A stretch of 28,695 nucleotides of DNA from positions 1 to 28,695 of the forward strand of contig JBIKOO010000020.1 in assembly GCA_044358015.1 (NCBI GenBank), written 5' to 3'. Below, piece by piece: positions 7,158 to 15,750 of the stretch (its first letter is position 1; each line of letters begins with the position of its first letter). The position numbers and the translations under genes were made by a program. This DNA comes from Casp-actino8 sp044358015 (GTDB lineage: Bacteria > Actinomycetota > Acidimicrobiia > Acidimicrobiales > Ilumatobacteraceae). A model generated the notes under the pieces. It was not told the DNA's origin. It saw nothing but the letters and a program-made list of their open reading frames with translations, and did not search any database.

Positions 7158-7736
7158 ATGACACTTTCTTCGGGTTCTCACCCAGACACATCTCAGACTG
7201 CTACGTCGAACCTGGTGCAGGTTCTTGGACTAGCTGATGTGAATCGTGCAATCACTCGTATTGCGCACGAAATTATTGAACGCAATCGTGGTCTTGATGG
7301 AATCATCATCGTTGGTTTACAACGAGGTGGTGTCTGGTTGGCCGAACGTCTCGTTGCCACTATCAATCAGATTGAAGGTGAAACTAGTCGGCCTATTCCG
7401 CTCGGAAAGTTAGACGTCTCACTGTTTCGCGATGACATCAATTTGCGGCCAGTGACTCCCGTGGCGGTGACTGAAATTCCAACAGATCTCACTGGATCAA
7501 AAGTTGTGCTCGTCGACGACGTTCTGTTTACCGGTCGCACTGTTCGCGCTGCGCTTGACGCGCTGAACCAGTATGGACGACCCTCGTCGGTGCAATTGGC
7601 AGTCATGATCGATCGCGGCCACCGTGAATTACCGATTCGGCCAGATTATGTTGGCAAAAACCTTCCGACTGGCCGTGACGAAGACGTGCAGGTGCAACCC
7701 GACGGTGTGACGTTGTCGAAAAAGGCGAACCCGTGA
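7158..7736 (+). CDS. pyrR: Pyrimidine operon regulator PyrR (uracil phosphoribosyltransferase-like)
   Basis: PyrR is an RNA-binding regulator of pyrimidine genes that senses UMP/UTP against PRPP and often retains weak uracil phosphoribosyltransferase activity. The 192-residue protein has the type I phosphoribosyltransferase fold. Visible motifs are IIIVGLQRGGVWLAERL (49-65), KLDVSLFRDD (84-93), the PRPP loop VVLVDDVLFTGRTVRAALDAL (116-136) and MIDRGHRELPIRPDYVGKNLPT (150-171), all diagnostic of PyrR. About 20 N-terminal residues precede the core. GGAGG at 7148-7152 is the ribosome binding site. A PyrR-recognition hairpin lies just upstream, so the gene is almost certainly autoregulated. It overlaps pyrB by 4 nt (GTGA). 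Confidence 0.97.
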   Translation: MTLSSGSHPDTSQTATSNLVQVLGLADVNRAITRIAHEIIERNRGLDGIIIVGLQRGGVWLAERLVATINQIEGETSRPIPLGKLDVSLFRDDINLRPVTPVAVTEIPTDLTGSKVVLVDDVLFTGRTVRAALDALNQYGRPSSVQLAVMIDRGHRELPIRPDYVGKNLPTGRDEDVQVQPDGVTLSKKANP

Positions 7737-8683
7737 AGCATCTGCGCAGTATTCCTGAATTAGGAGTCGACGGAATCGTGCGAATCTTGGGTTTGGCCAC
7801 GCATATGGCCGAGGTCAATCGACGCCCCGTGCCCAAGGTTCCGGCACTCAACGGCCGCACTATTGTGAGTCTGTTTTTTGAAGACTCAACTCGTACTCGT
7901 ATCAGTTTTGAAACTGCTGCTAAGCGTTTGTCGGCAGACACGATGACGTTTAGCGTGTCGACTTCAAGTGTGAATAAGGGTGAGAGTCTCAAAGACACCA
8001 TTGAGACAGTAAGTGCGATGGGCGTCGCTGCTTTCGTGGTGCGTCATAAAACAAGCGGAATCCCGTGGCAACTCAGTGATTGGACGGATGCGTCGATCAT
8101 TAATGCTGGTGATGGTTGGCATCAACACCCAACTCAAGCTTTGCTTGACAGCTTTACGATCATGTCAACACTTGAACGAACTCCAAGTGTTGATTGCCTC
8201 AGTGGTCTAACGATCGGAATCGTTGGCGATATTCGCCACAGTCGCGTTGCTCGCAGTGACATCCAAGCGTTCACTGCCCTCGGAGCAAAAGTAGTGCTGG
8301 TCGCACCGCGTACTTTGTTGCCGCCCGAAGTTGAAGGTTGGCCAGTTGAGGTTTCTTCGTCGCTTGATGATGTCATCGGTGAGCTTGACGTGCTCTACAT
8401 GTTGCGTATGCAACGTGAACGAATGAATGAGGCTTTGGTGCCGAACTTGGGGGAATATTCGGCTCGTTTCGGTCTTGATGATCGTCGGGCAAAAATGTTG
8501 TCACAAGACGCATTGTTGATGCATCCGGGCCCGATGAATCGTGGCGTTGAAATGTTGATTGACCCAGCATCGCTGCCGAACAACTTGATCACGCAACAGG
8601 TCGCCAATGGTGTCTCGGTACGCATGGCGGTTTTGTTTGATGTTTTAGGTGGATCCGAAACCGGAGCAGGAGTGGTGTCATGA
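7733..8683 (+). CDS. pyrB: Aspartate carbamoyltransferase catalytic subunit
   Basis: This enzyme condenses carbamoyl phosphate with aspartate to N-carbamoyl-aspartate, the committed step of UMP synthesis. The 316 residues include the carbamoyl-phosphate site FFEDSTRTRISFE (48-60, STRTR 52-56), the mobile 80s loop SSVNKGES (78-85) with K82, and HQHPTQALLD (130-139). No regulatory PyrI subunit is encoded nearby, as expected for an actinobacterial class B/C-type enzyme. The start is a GTG overlapping the pyrR stop (GTGA), and the stop overlaps the pyrC start (ATGA), so three genes are coupled. An ORF on the other strand is a shadow. Confidence 0.97.
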   Translation: MKHLRSIPELGVDGIVRILGLATHMAEVNRRPVPKVPALNGRTIVSLFFEDSTRTRISFETAAKRLSADTMTFSVSTSSVNKGESLKDTIETVSAMGVAAFVVRHKTSGIPWQLSDWTDASIINAGDGWHQHPTQALLDSFTIMSTLERTPSVDCLSGLTIGIVGDIRHSRVARSDIQAFTALGAKVVLVAPRTLLPPEVEGWPVEVSSSLDDVIGELDVLYMLRMQRERMNEALVPNLGEYSARFGLDDRRAKMLSQDALLMHPGPMNRGVEMLIDPASLPNNLITQQVANGVSVRMAVLFDVLGGSETGAGVVS

Positions 8684-9987
8684 GGGAAGAGCAGACGATC
8701 AATATTCGTGGGGGCCGGATTCTTGATGAAACGACCGACACACAAGGTCGTCTGGCAGATGTTCATATTGCGGGTGGAGTGATTGCAGAAGTCGTAGAAG
8801 CTGGGTCGAAGTTGCCAAAAGCATATTTCGATCTCGATGCAACGGGTTGCATTGTTTCGCCTGGTTTTGTTGATCTTCATGTGCATTTGCGTGAACCAGG
8901 TCGCGAAGAATCTGAAACCATCGAAACTGGAAGTAGAGCCGCTGCTTTGGGTGGGTTTACTGCGGTAGTCGCAATGCCCAATACCGAACCTTCTCAAGAT
9001 TCACGAATTGTTGTGGAGTTTGTGCGATCACAAGGAGTGCGCGCTGGTCTATGCGAAGTTGTTCCGTCTGGTTGCATAACAGTCGGGCGCGCTGGACAAG
9101 CGTTGGCGCCGTATAGCGAGCTTCGCGATGCTGGAGTCACATTGTTTACTGATGATGGCAATGGTGTGCAAGATCCATTGCTCATGCGCCGAGCGCTTGA
9201 ATATGCTCGCGATCTCGATATCACTCTCGCGCAACATTGCGAAGTGAGTAGTTTGACCGCCGGTGCAGTCATGCACGAGGGATCATGCTGTAGTCATCTC
9301 GGTTTACCCGGTTGGCCAGCACTCGCCGAAGAACTAATGGTTCATCGAGATATTGAACTCGTCCGCCTGACCGGATCGCGGATTCACTTCTTGCACTTGT
9401 CGACAGAACGCAGTGTTGAAATGGTGCGCCAAGCCAAGGCCGACGGATTGCCAGTCACCGCTGAGGCAACTCCGCACCACTTCACTTTGACTGATGAGGC
9501 TCTTCGCAGTTTTGATCCAGTTTTTAAAGTGAACCCACCGTTGCGAACCCCGGCTGATATCGCTGCTCTCAAAGAGGGTTTGCGTGACGGAACGATTGAC
9601 GCGATTGCCACCGACCATGCCCCGCATGCGAGTCATCTCAAAGAACAGCCTCTTGATCAGGCCCCGCCAGGAATGCTTGGACTTGAGACAGCGCTGGCTC
9701 TGTCTTTGTCGGAATTAGATATGGAAATTCAGGCAGTTCTCGCGGCGCTGAGTTGGAATCCGGCCCGCATCGCCGGAATCGGCGACCGCCATGGTCGCCC
9801 CATTGCTGTCGGCGAGCCCGCCAATATTGCGATCTTTAATCCGACTTCGGAATGGGTGGTTGATCGAGAAGTGGTGGCGAGCAAGAGCAAAAACACGCCA
9901 TATCACGGTCGAAAGGTGCGCGGACAAGTGCGACACACGATCTTTGCGGGCCAACTCGTGGTCCGTGATGGGGTGGCCCAACGATGA
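8680..9987 (+). CDS. pyrC: Dihydroorotase, type I
   Basis: This cytosolic zinc amidohydrolase closes carbamoyl-aspartate to dihydroorotate. The 435-residue protein is of the long type I class. Metal ligands are present: DLHVHLR (H67, H69), TDDGNGV, AQHCE, HFLHLST, EATPHHF, and ATDHAPH with catalytic D312. It is therefore expected to be active, not one of the non-catalytic pseudo-dihydroorotases. The ATG at 8680 overlaps the pyrB stop. Unlike the rest of the operon, it is followed by a 51-nt gap with an operator-like palindrome before carA. Confidence 0.97.
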   Translation: MREEQTINIRGGRILDETTDTQGRLADVHIAGGVIAEVVEAGSKLPKAYFDLDATGCIVSPGFVDLHVHLREPGREESETIETGSRAAALGGFTAVVAMPNTEPSQDSRIVVEFVRSQGVRAGLCEVVPSGCITVGRAGQALAPYSELRDAGVTLFTDDGNGVQDPLLMRRALEYARDLDITLAQHCEVSSLTAGAVMHEGSCCSHLGLPGWPALAEELMVHRDIELVRLTGSRIHFLHLSTERSVEMVRQAKADGLPVTAEATPHHFTLTDEALRSFDPVFKVNPPLRTPADIAALKEGLRDGTIDAIATDHAPHASHLKEQPLDQAPPGMLGLETALALSLSELDMEIQAVLAALSWNPARIAGIGDRHGRPIAVGEPANIAIFNPTSEWVVDREVVASKSKNTPYHGRKVRGQVRHTIFAGQLVVRDGVAQR

Positions 9988-10016
9988 TGTGGCGAAACAG
10001 TAATAATACATTAGAG

Positions 10017-10030
10017 TGCATAATTATGCA
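10017..10030 (+). promoter_or_regulatory. ARG-box-like 14-bp palindrome upstream of carA
   Basis: TGCATAATTATGCA is a perfect palindrome in the 51-nt pyrC-carA gap, 9 nt before the carA start. It fits the TGCAT-N4-ATGCA core that I recall for actinobacterial ArgR operators, and resembles the enteric TGAAT-N4-ATTCA ARG box with one symmetric change. Carbamoyl phosphate feeds both arginine and pyrimidine synthesis, and ArgR control of carAB is well known in other bacteria. TAATAC/TACATT just upstream (10004-10012) could be the -10 of an internal promoter. ArgR binding is inference. Confidence 0.6.
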
Positions 10031-10038
10031 GAAGTGGG

Positions 10039-11130
10039 ATGATGATGACAATTCGTGAAGCGGCGTTAGTTCTCGCTGATGGAAGTGTTTTTGAAGGTGA
10101 AGCCATCGGCGCTGATGCGCCCTCGGGCATATCGACGGGTGAAGTCGTTTTTAACACCGTGTTAAGTGGCTACCAAGAGGTGGTGACTGACCCGAGTTAT
10201 GCCGGACAGATCATCACTTTCACCTATCCCCACATCGGTAATTACGGAACGAACGTTGCTGATGATGAATCTCGTCGCCCCTATTGCCGTGGCGTCATCG
10301 TTCGTGATCTGGCCCGTCGTCATAGCAACTATCGGGCCGAACAAAGTCTCAATGAGTTGTTGAAGAAGAGCGGTGTTGCCGGAATCGCCGGCATTGACAC
10401 GCGACGTTTGACGCGAATTTTGCGTGACACCGGAGCAATGCCCGGAGCTTTCGGGACGGCGTCACACGGTGAACTATTGGCCGCAGCTCAAGCCGAAAAA
10501 GGAACCGACGGAGTTGATCTCGTCGCAACCGTGACGACTGATCAGTCGTACTCATTCGGCAATGGCCCACTGAAAGTTGTGGCGTACGACTTTGGTATCA
10601 AAACCACCATCTTGCGTTGCTTATCCGAGATCGCCACGATTGAAGTTGTTTCGGCGTCAACGACAGCCGCTGAAGTATTGGCTCGACAGCCTCACGGAGT
10701 GTTCTTATCAAACGGGCCAGGAGACCCGGCCGCTGTTCCGTACGCGGTCGACGCAATTCGCGAATTGGTTGGACAAGTTCCACTGTTCGGTATCTGTCTG
10801 GGACATCAATTGTTAAGTCGTGCGCTGGGCGGATCAACATACAAGTTGCCGTTCGGACATCATGGTGGAAATCATCCGGTGCAGCATCTCGCATCTGGCC
10901 ATGTGGAGATCACGAGTCAAAACCACAACTTCTGTGTCGATGCCGAAAGTTTGGGTGGGCGAGTAGCAGTGACGCACCTCAACCTCAACGATCAAACCAA
11001 TGAAGGAATGCGCGTTCTCGATGCGCCAGCTTTCAGCGTGCAGTACCACCCTGAGGCTGGACCAGGACCGCACGACAGTCGCTATCTCTTTGAACAATTT
11101 GCACAACTGATGCAGAACGGAACCTTCTGA
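10039..11130 (+). CDS. carA: Carbamoyl-phosphate synthase small (glutaminase) subunit
   Basis: CarA hydrolyses glutamine and passes ammonia through a tunnel to CarB. The N-terminal CPSase small-chain domain is at about 8-150 (LVLADGSVFEGEA, SGYQEVVTDPSYAGQI). The C-terminal class I glutamine amidotransferase domain has the nucleophile C253 in GICLGHQLL and H337-P338-E339 in QYHPEAGPGPHDS. The 363-residue length is slightly short but normal. Three ATG codons in a row open the gene (10039, 10042, 10045). AAGTGGG immediately upstream gives the best spacing to the second or third, so the first residues are uncertain. One nucleotide separates it from carB. Confidence 0.96.
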   Translation: MMMTIREAALVLADGSVFEGEAIGADAPSGISTGEVVFNTVLSGYQEVVTDPSYAGQIITFTYPHIGNYGTNVADDESRRPYCRGVIVRDLARRHSNYRAEQSLNELLKKSGVAGIAGIDTRRLTRILRDTGAMPGAFGTASHGELLAAAQAEKGTDGVDLVATVTTDQSYSFGNGPLKVVAYDFGIKTTILRCLSEIATIEVVSASTTAAEVLARQPHGVFLSNGPGDPAAVPYAVDAIRELVGQVPLFGICLGHQLLSRALGGSTYKLPFGHHGGNHPVQHLASGHVEITSQNHNFCVDAESLGGRVAVTHLNLNDQTNEGMRVLDAPAFSVQYHPEAGPGPHDSRYLFEQFAQLMQNGTF

Positions 11131-11131
11131 T

Positions 11132-14100
11132 ATGCCCAAGCGCACTGATATCCAATCAATTTTGATTATCGGCTCTGGTCCCATCGTGATTGGTCAGGCG
11201 TGCGAGTTTGACTATTCCGGAACTCAGGCCTGTCGCGTTCTCAAAGAAGAGGGCTATCGCGTTATCTTGGCGAACTCGAATCCAGCCACGATCATGACCG
11301 ATCCCGATTTTGCCGATCGTACGTACATCGAACCACTGACGTGGGAGGTTGTTGCGAAAATCATCGAGCGTGAAAAGCCCGATGCAGTTCTTCCGACACT
11401 TGGCGGACAAACCGGTCTGAACTTGGCGATGGCTTTGTTTGAACGTGGTCTCGTAGGCGTGCCAGGAACCCCTGAACTCATTGGTGCGAATGCCGAATCA
11501 ATTTCGACGGCGGAAGATCGCGACAAGTTCAAGAAGGCCATGATTGAAATTGGTTTGAATGTTCCCGAAAGTGGAATTGCCCACTCAATGGAAGATGCAC
11601 TTGAAGTCATCAAGACCATCGGGCTTCCCGCCATTATTCGACCCGCGTACATTTTGGGTGGCCGCGGAACCGGCATTGCCAAGACTGCCGAAGAGTTCGC
11701 ACACTTGGCTGCCAATGGACTTGATGCCAGTCCGATTCGCGAGATCTTGATTGAAAAGAGCATTGCGGGTTGGAAAGAATACGAACTCGAAGTCATGCGC
11801 GATACCGCCGACAACTGCGTCATTATTTGTTCAATTGAAAACTTTGACCCAATGGGTGTGCACACTGGCGACTCCATCACAGTTGCGCCCGCGCAAACAC
11901 TGAGTGATGTTGAATACCAAATCATGCGTGATGCGGCCTTGGCTTGTATTCGCCGTGTTGGTGTTGAAACTGGCGGTTCCAATGTGCAGTTCGCTGTGAA
12001 CCCTGCCAACGGTGAATTAGTTGTGATCGAAATGAATCCTCGAGTTTCACGGTCAAGTGCTCTGGCTTCAAAGGCAACCGGATTCCCGATTGCCAAAATT
12101 GCGGCAAAGTTGGCAGTGGGTTACACCCTCGATGAAATCCCTAACGACATCACCAAGGCAACGCCGGCCAGTTTTGAACCGACGATTGATTATGTCGTCA
12201 CAAAAATTCCTCGCTGGGCTTTCGAAAAGTTGCCCGGCACAAGTGGAGTCTTAGGAACTCAAATGCAAAGTGTCGGTGAAGTGATGGCGATTGGTCGTAC
12301 CTTCCCCGAAAGTTTGCAGAAGGCGCTGCGTTCTCTTGAACAGGGTCGCATGGGTCTCAATTGCGATCCTGCCGAAAAGCAGCTCGCCGAAGTTTCGACT
12401 GAGGAGTTGTTGCGACTCGTCGACATCCCGACCCCTGAGCGAATCTTTATCATCGGTGAACTGTTGTTCCGTGGAATTTCAGTTGATGATGTTCATGCTG
12501 CATGCAAAGTTGACCCCTGGTTCTTAGATCAAATGTCCATCATCATTGAAGAGCGCGATGCGGTGAAGGGATCAAGCCCATCGGCGATGACCAGGGCTGC
12601 ATGGAAGCGCGTCAAGCGCGTGGGTTTTAGCGATGCACAGTTGGCCTACCTCTGGGGTAGTGCTGAATCAGAAGTACGCGCGGCTCGTGAGGCAGCCGGT
12701 GTTATCCCTACTTATAAAACTGTTGACACCTGTTCTGCTGAGTTTGCTGCACAAACGCCTTATCACTACTCGACGTACGAAGACGAAAATGAAGTACGCG
12801 ACTCTGACCGTCAGCGCGTCATCATTTTGGGTTCTGGTCCGAACCGTATTGGACAAGGTATTGAGTTTGACTATTGCTGTGTGCATGCATCGTTTGCGTT
12901 GCGTGATGCTGGTTTTGAAACTGTCATGGTCAACTGCAACCCTGAAACAGTTTCAACCGACTACGACACGTCAGACCGTCTGTACTTTGAACCGCTCACC
13001 AAAGAAGATGTTTTGAATGTGATTGCCGCAGAAACGGCTGCTGCGGGCGGGAAAAAACCTAAGGTCATTGTTTCCTTGGGTGGACAAACTCCGTTGAAAT
13101 TGTCTGGTCAAATTCCTGTTGATTTGATTGCGGGTACATCGCCGGCTTCGATTGACCTTGCGGAAGACCGCGAGAAGTGGAATGAACTGTGTGAGTCACT
13201 CAGCATTCCGCAACCGCCAGGTGGAACGGCGGTCACCCTTGAGCAAGCCATGGCCATTGTTGATCAGGTCGGATTCCCGGTTCTCGTGCGGCCTAGCTAT
13301 GTATTGGGTGGTCGAGGAATGCAGATCGTGCATGATCGCGATCACTTAACTCGAGCCATGGCAGAACTCTCTGGGTTCGGCAGTCTGGGCAAAGAGGGTG
13401 GGCTTTCGGCAGAGCGTCCAGTTTTGATTGATCGATTCCTTGAGGATGCAACCGAAGTTGACGTTGATGCGATTCGCGATCACACCGGTGAAGTCCTCAT
13501 CGGTGGCGTCATGGAGCATGTTGAAGAAGCAGGCGTGCACTCTGGCGACTCGGCATGTGCGATTCCTCCACAAACACTCCCCGCATGGGTTGTCGAAGTG
13601 ATCGAGTCATATACGACTGCAATCGCGACTGCGCTTGATGTACGTGGATTGATCAATGTGCAGTTTGCGGTAGCGGGAACCAATGTGTACGTCATTGAAG
13701 CGAACCCACGAGCGAGTCGTACGGTTCCGTTTGTGGCCAAAGCAACCGGAGTGCCGTTGGCCAAAGTGGCGACGCGCGTGATGCTTGGCGCAACCTTGGC
13801 TGAATTGCGTACTGAAGGTTTGCTCACTCGTTCAGTTCTGCTTGATTCACCCGACACCGTTGCGGTGAAAGAAGCAGTGTTGCCATTTAGTCGCTTCCCT
13901 GAAGTTGATACTGCTCTCGGACCGGAAATGCGTTCAACCGGTGAAGTCATGGGTATTGATGTGACCTTCGGGCGCGCGTTCTACAAAGCTGAGTTAGCTG
14001 CTGGAACGGTTTTGCCAACGAGCGGAACAGTGTTCTTGTCCTTGGCCGACGGTGATAAGCCCGCGGGCATTGTTGTCGCCAAGCGTTTGCGTGCACTTGG

Positions 14101-14425
14101 TTTTGGCATCATAGCCACACCTGGCACAGCTGATTACCTCAGTCGTTTTGGTTACATGGTCGACGCAGTTGTTGGCAAGGTAAGCGAAGGCTCAAAAATT
14201 ACTGCCGTCAATCTCATTGCGAGTGGCGAGATTTCTTTCGTCATCAACACACCACAAGGTCGTGGTGGTCGTACCGATGGTGAAGCAATTCGTAAAGCCG
14301 CCAACGTACATCGGGTGAGTTCGGTGACAACAGTTGAAGCCGCATTGGCTGCTGTTCAAGGTATGGCTGAGCAACTTGATCATCCTCTTGAAGTGAAGAG
14401 CCTGCAGGAATATCACGGAAGATGA
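11132..14425 (+). CDS. carB: Carbamoyl-phosphate synthase large subunit
   Basis: CarB makes carbamoyl phosphate from bicarbonate, ammonia and two ATP. The 1097 residues show the internal duplication. Half one begins ILIIGSGPIVIGQACEFDYSG and half two begins VIILGSGPNRIGQGIEFDY, each with an ATP-grasp domain (RPAYILGGRGTGI and RPSYVLGGRGMQI) and E-MNPR/E-ANPR metal-site motifs. An oligomerisation segment lies between them. The C-terminal MGS-like allosteric domain (about 935-1080) is where UMP, IMP or ornithine bind in other species; which ligand acts here cannot be read from the sequence. It starts 1 nt after carA and ends 10 nt before pyrD. Confidence 0.98.
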   Translation: MPKRTDIQSILIIGSGPIVIGQACEFDYSGTQACRVLKEEGYRVILANSNPATIMTDPDFADRTYIEPLTWEVVAKIIEREKPDAVLPTLGGQTGLNLAMALFERGLVGVPGTPELIGANAESISTAEDRDKFKKAMIEIGLNVPESGIAHSMEDALEVIKTIGLPAIIRPAYILGGRGTGIAKTAEEFAHLAANGLDASPIREILIEKSIAGWKEYELEVMRDTADNCVIICSIENFDPMGVHTGDSITVAPAQTLSDVEYQIMRDAALACIRRVGVETGGSNVQFAVNPANGELVVIEMNPRVSRSSALASKATGFPIAKIAAKLAVGYTLDEIPNDITKATPASFEPTIDYVVTKIPRWAFEKLPGTSGVLGTQMQSVGEVMAIGRTFPESLQKALRSLEQGRMGLNCDPAEKQLAEVSTEELLRLVDIPTPERIFIIGELLFRGISVDDVHAACKVDPWFLDQMSIIIEERDAVKGSSPSAMTRAAWKRVKRVGFSDAQLAYLWGSAESEVRAAREAAGVIPTYKTVDTCSAEFAAQTPYHYSTYEDENEVRDSDRQRVIILGSGPNRIGQGIEFDYCCVHASFALRDAGFETVMVNCNPETVSTDYDTSDRLYFEPLTKEDVLNVIAAETAAAGGKKPKVIVSLGGQTPLKLSGQIPVDLIAGTSPASIDLAEDREKWNELCESLSIPQPPGGTAVTLEQAMAIVDQVGFPVLVRPSYVLGGRGMQIVHDRDHLTRAMAELSGFGSLGKEGGLSAERPVLIDRFLEDATEVDVDAIRDHTGEVLIGGVMEHVEEAGVHSGDSACAIPPQTLPAWVVEVIESYTTAIATALDVRGLINVQFAVAGTNVYVIEANPRASRTVPFVAKATGVPLAKVATRVMLGATLAELRTEGLLTRSVLLDSPDTVAVKEAVLPFSRFPEVDTALGPEMRSTGEVMGIDVTFGRAFYKAELAAGTVLPTSGTVFLSLADGDKPAGIVVAKRLRALGFGIIATPGTADYLSRFGYMVDAVVGKVSEGSKITAVNLIASGEISFVINTPQGRGGRTDGEAIRKAANVHRVSSVTTVEAALAAVQGMAEQLDHPLEVKSLQEYHGR

Positions 14426-14435
14426 GATCTGGATC

Positions 14436-15380
14436 GTGATGTCACAGGTGCGAGTTGGTTCAGTTGAGTTGAGGCATCCGGTTATGGCTGCGTCAGGTAC
14501 GGCTGGGCACGGAGCAGAACTTGCCGCCTATGGCGAACTCAATTCAATTGGTGCCGTCGTTGTGAAATCGATTGCGGCGACTGAGTGGGCAGGTAACCCC
14601 GCGCCACGTGTTCACCCGATTCCGCAAGGCATGATCAACGCTGTTGGTTTGCAAGGACTTGGGGTTCAACATTGGATCGAACACGATTTACCGGCGATGG
14701 CTGCAGCAAACGCAACGGCAGTCGTCAGCATTTGGGGTCGATCGGTTGATGAATATCAACACGCAGCCCAACTTTTGCAAGACGGGTTAAGCAGTTCGCC
14801 TCATCGATCAACTGTCGTTGCCGTTGAAGTCAATTTGTCGTGTCCAAATATGCATGGTCACGGAATTTTCGCCCATGACAGCAACATGTCGGCCGAAGTC
14901 ATTGCCGTGTGCAAGGGACTTGAACTTCCGTTGTGGGCCAAGCTCAGTCCGAACACCGATCGAGTGATCTCGGTGGCGCGCGCCGTTCACGAAGCAGGTG
15001 CTGAGGCGGTGACCCTGATCAACACAGTGGTTGGTATGGTGCTCGATCCCGAAACTGGGCGACCGGCCCTTGGCAACGGCGGTGGGGGTGTTTCAGGACG
15101 GGCGATTCACCCAGTTGCTGTTCGCACGGTCTTTGATGTCCATGCAGCCATCCCCGAGTTGCCCATCATTGGAGTCGGGGGAGTGACATCGGGTTGGGAG
15201 GCCGCCGAACTCTTGTTGGCTGGGGCTAGTGCCGTTCAAGTTGGTACGGCGACTTTCGCCGACCCGCGTGCCTGTTTCAAAATTGCCGTCGAACTCTCTG
15301 AGTGGGCCGCTCGTCATGGACTGTCCGACATCGGGAGCCTGACCGGCCTGGCCCATCGTGGCGGTTTAGCTCCGTTGTAG
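14436..15380 (+). CDS. pyrD: Dihydroorotate dehydrogenase, class 1B-like catalytic subunit
   Basis: This FMN enzyme oxidises dihydroorotate to orotate. The 314 residues carry PVMAASGTAG, PRVHPIPQGMINAVGLQGLGV, VNLSCPN with the class 1 catalytic cysteine (C136), KLSPNTDRV, LINTVVGMVLD, GGGVSGRAIHPVAVR and IIGVGGVTSGWEAAELLLAGASAVQVGTA. These spellings match class 1B (PyrDB), which normally works with the Fe-S/FAD subunit PyrK and NAD+. No pyrK or pyrF is present here. There is no N-terminal membrane helix, so it is not class 2. The start is GTG 14436 or ATG 14439, adjacent in frame; I keep the longer form. It is the last gene of the pyrimidine block. Confidence 0.93.
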   Translation: MMSQVRVGSVELRHPVMAASGTAGHGAELAAYGELNSIGAVVVKSIAATEWAGNPAPRVHPIPQGMINAVGLQGLGVQHWIEHDLPAMAAANATAVVSIWGRSVDEYQHAAQLLQDGLSSSPHRSTVVAVEVNLSCPNMHGHGIFAHDSNMSAEVIAVCKGLELPLWAKLSPNTDRVISVARAVHEAGAEAVTLINTVVGMVLDPETGRPALGNGGGGVSGRAIHPVAVRTVFDVHAAIPELPIIGVGGVTSGWEAAELLLAGASAVQVGTATFADPRACFKIAVELSEWAARHGLSDIGSLTGLAHRGGLAPL

Positions 15381-15404
15381 GCGGACGAATTGGGCTGGTA
15401 TCCA
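15375..15404 (+). promoter_or_regulatory. candidate promoter of the mihF-gmk unit
   Basis: TTGTAG (15375-15380) and TATCCA (15399-15404) are separated by 18 bp and fit a weak -35/TANNNT pair ending 34 nt before the mihF ATG. A second box, TACGGT (15427-15432), lies 6 nt before the ATG and could drive a leaderless transcript. Which is used cannot be told from sequence. Confidence 0.35.
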
Positions 15405-15438
15405 CCTATTGAACGCTTGTGATAGGTACGGTTTGCGC

Positions 15439-15750
15439 ATGGCTACTCCTCCGATACTCACACCAGAACAGCGTGCTGCAGCCCTCGCCAAGGCGGCCGA
15501 AGCTCGGACTGCGCGTGCCGAAATCAAGGTCAAGCTCAAGCAGGGCACCTTGACAGTTGCAGCAGCTCTTGAGTCCGACGATCCCAATGTCGGAAAACTC
15601 AAAGTCATTGCCATGCTTGAAAGCCTGCCTGGTCTGGGCAAGGTCAAAGCGCGCAAGATCATGGAAGAAGTCGGCATCGCCGACAATCGCAAAATCCAGG
15701 GTCTCGGCACGCAGCAGAAAAAAACACTTCTCGAACACTTAGCCAAGTGA
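15439..15750 (+). CDS. mihF: Actinobacterial integration host factor (mIHF)
   Basis: mIHF is a small nucleoid-associated DNA-binding protein specific to actinobacteria and unrelated to the HU/IHF fold. The 103-residue product starts MATPPILTPEQRAAALAKAA, like other mIHF proteins. It has a basic helix (ARAEIKVKLKQG), then a helix-two-turns-helix region with LESLPGLGKVKARKIMEEVGI and a C-terminal GLGTQQKKTLLEHL. The ATG at 15439 is chosen because an upstream TTG at 15409 would add ten unconserved residues. It overlaps gmk by 4 nt (GTGA), and the mihF-gmk-rpoZ order is conserved in actinobacteria. It may influence supercoiling and the expression of its neighbours (inference). Confidence 0.93.
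   Translation: MATPPILTPEQRAAALAKAAEARTARAEIKVKLKQGTLTVAAALESDDPNVGKLKVIAMLESLPGLGKVKARKIMEEVGIADNRKIQGLGTQQKKTLLEHLAK

Noticed and set aside
11254..12096. 280-codon minus-strand frame inside carB
   Set aside because: Shadow of carB, which is complete and conserved on the other strand; no recognisable motifs.
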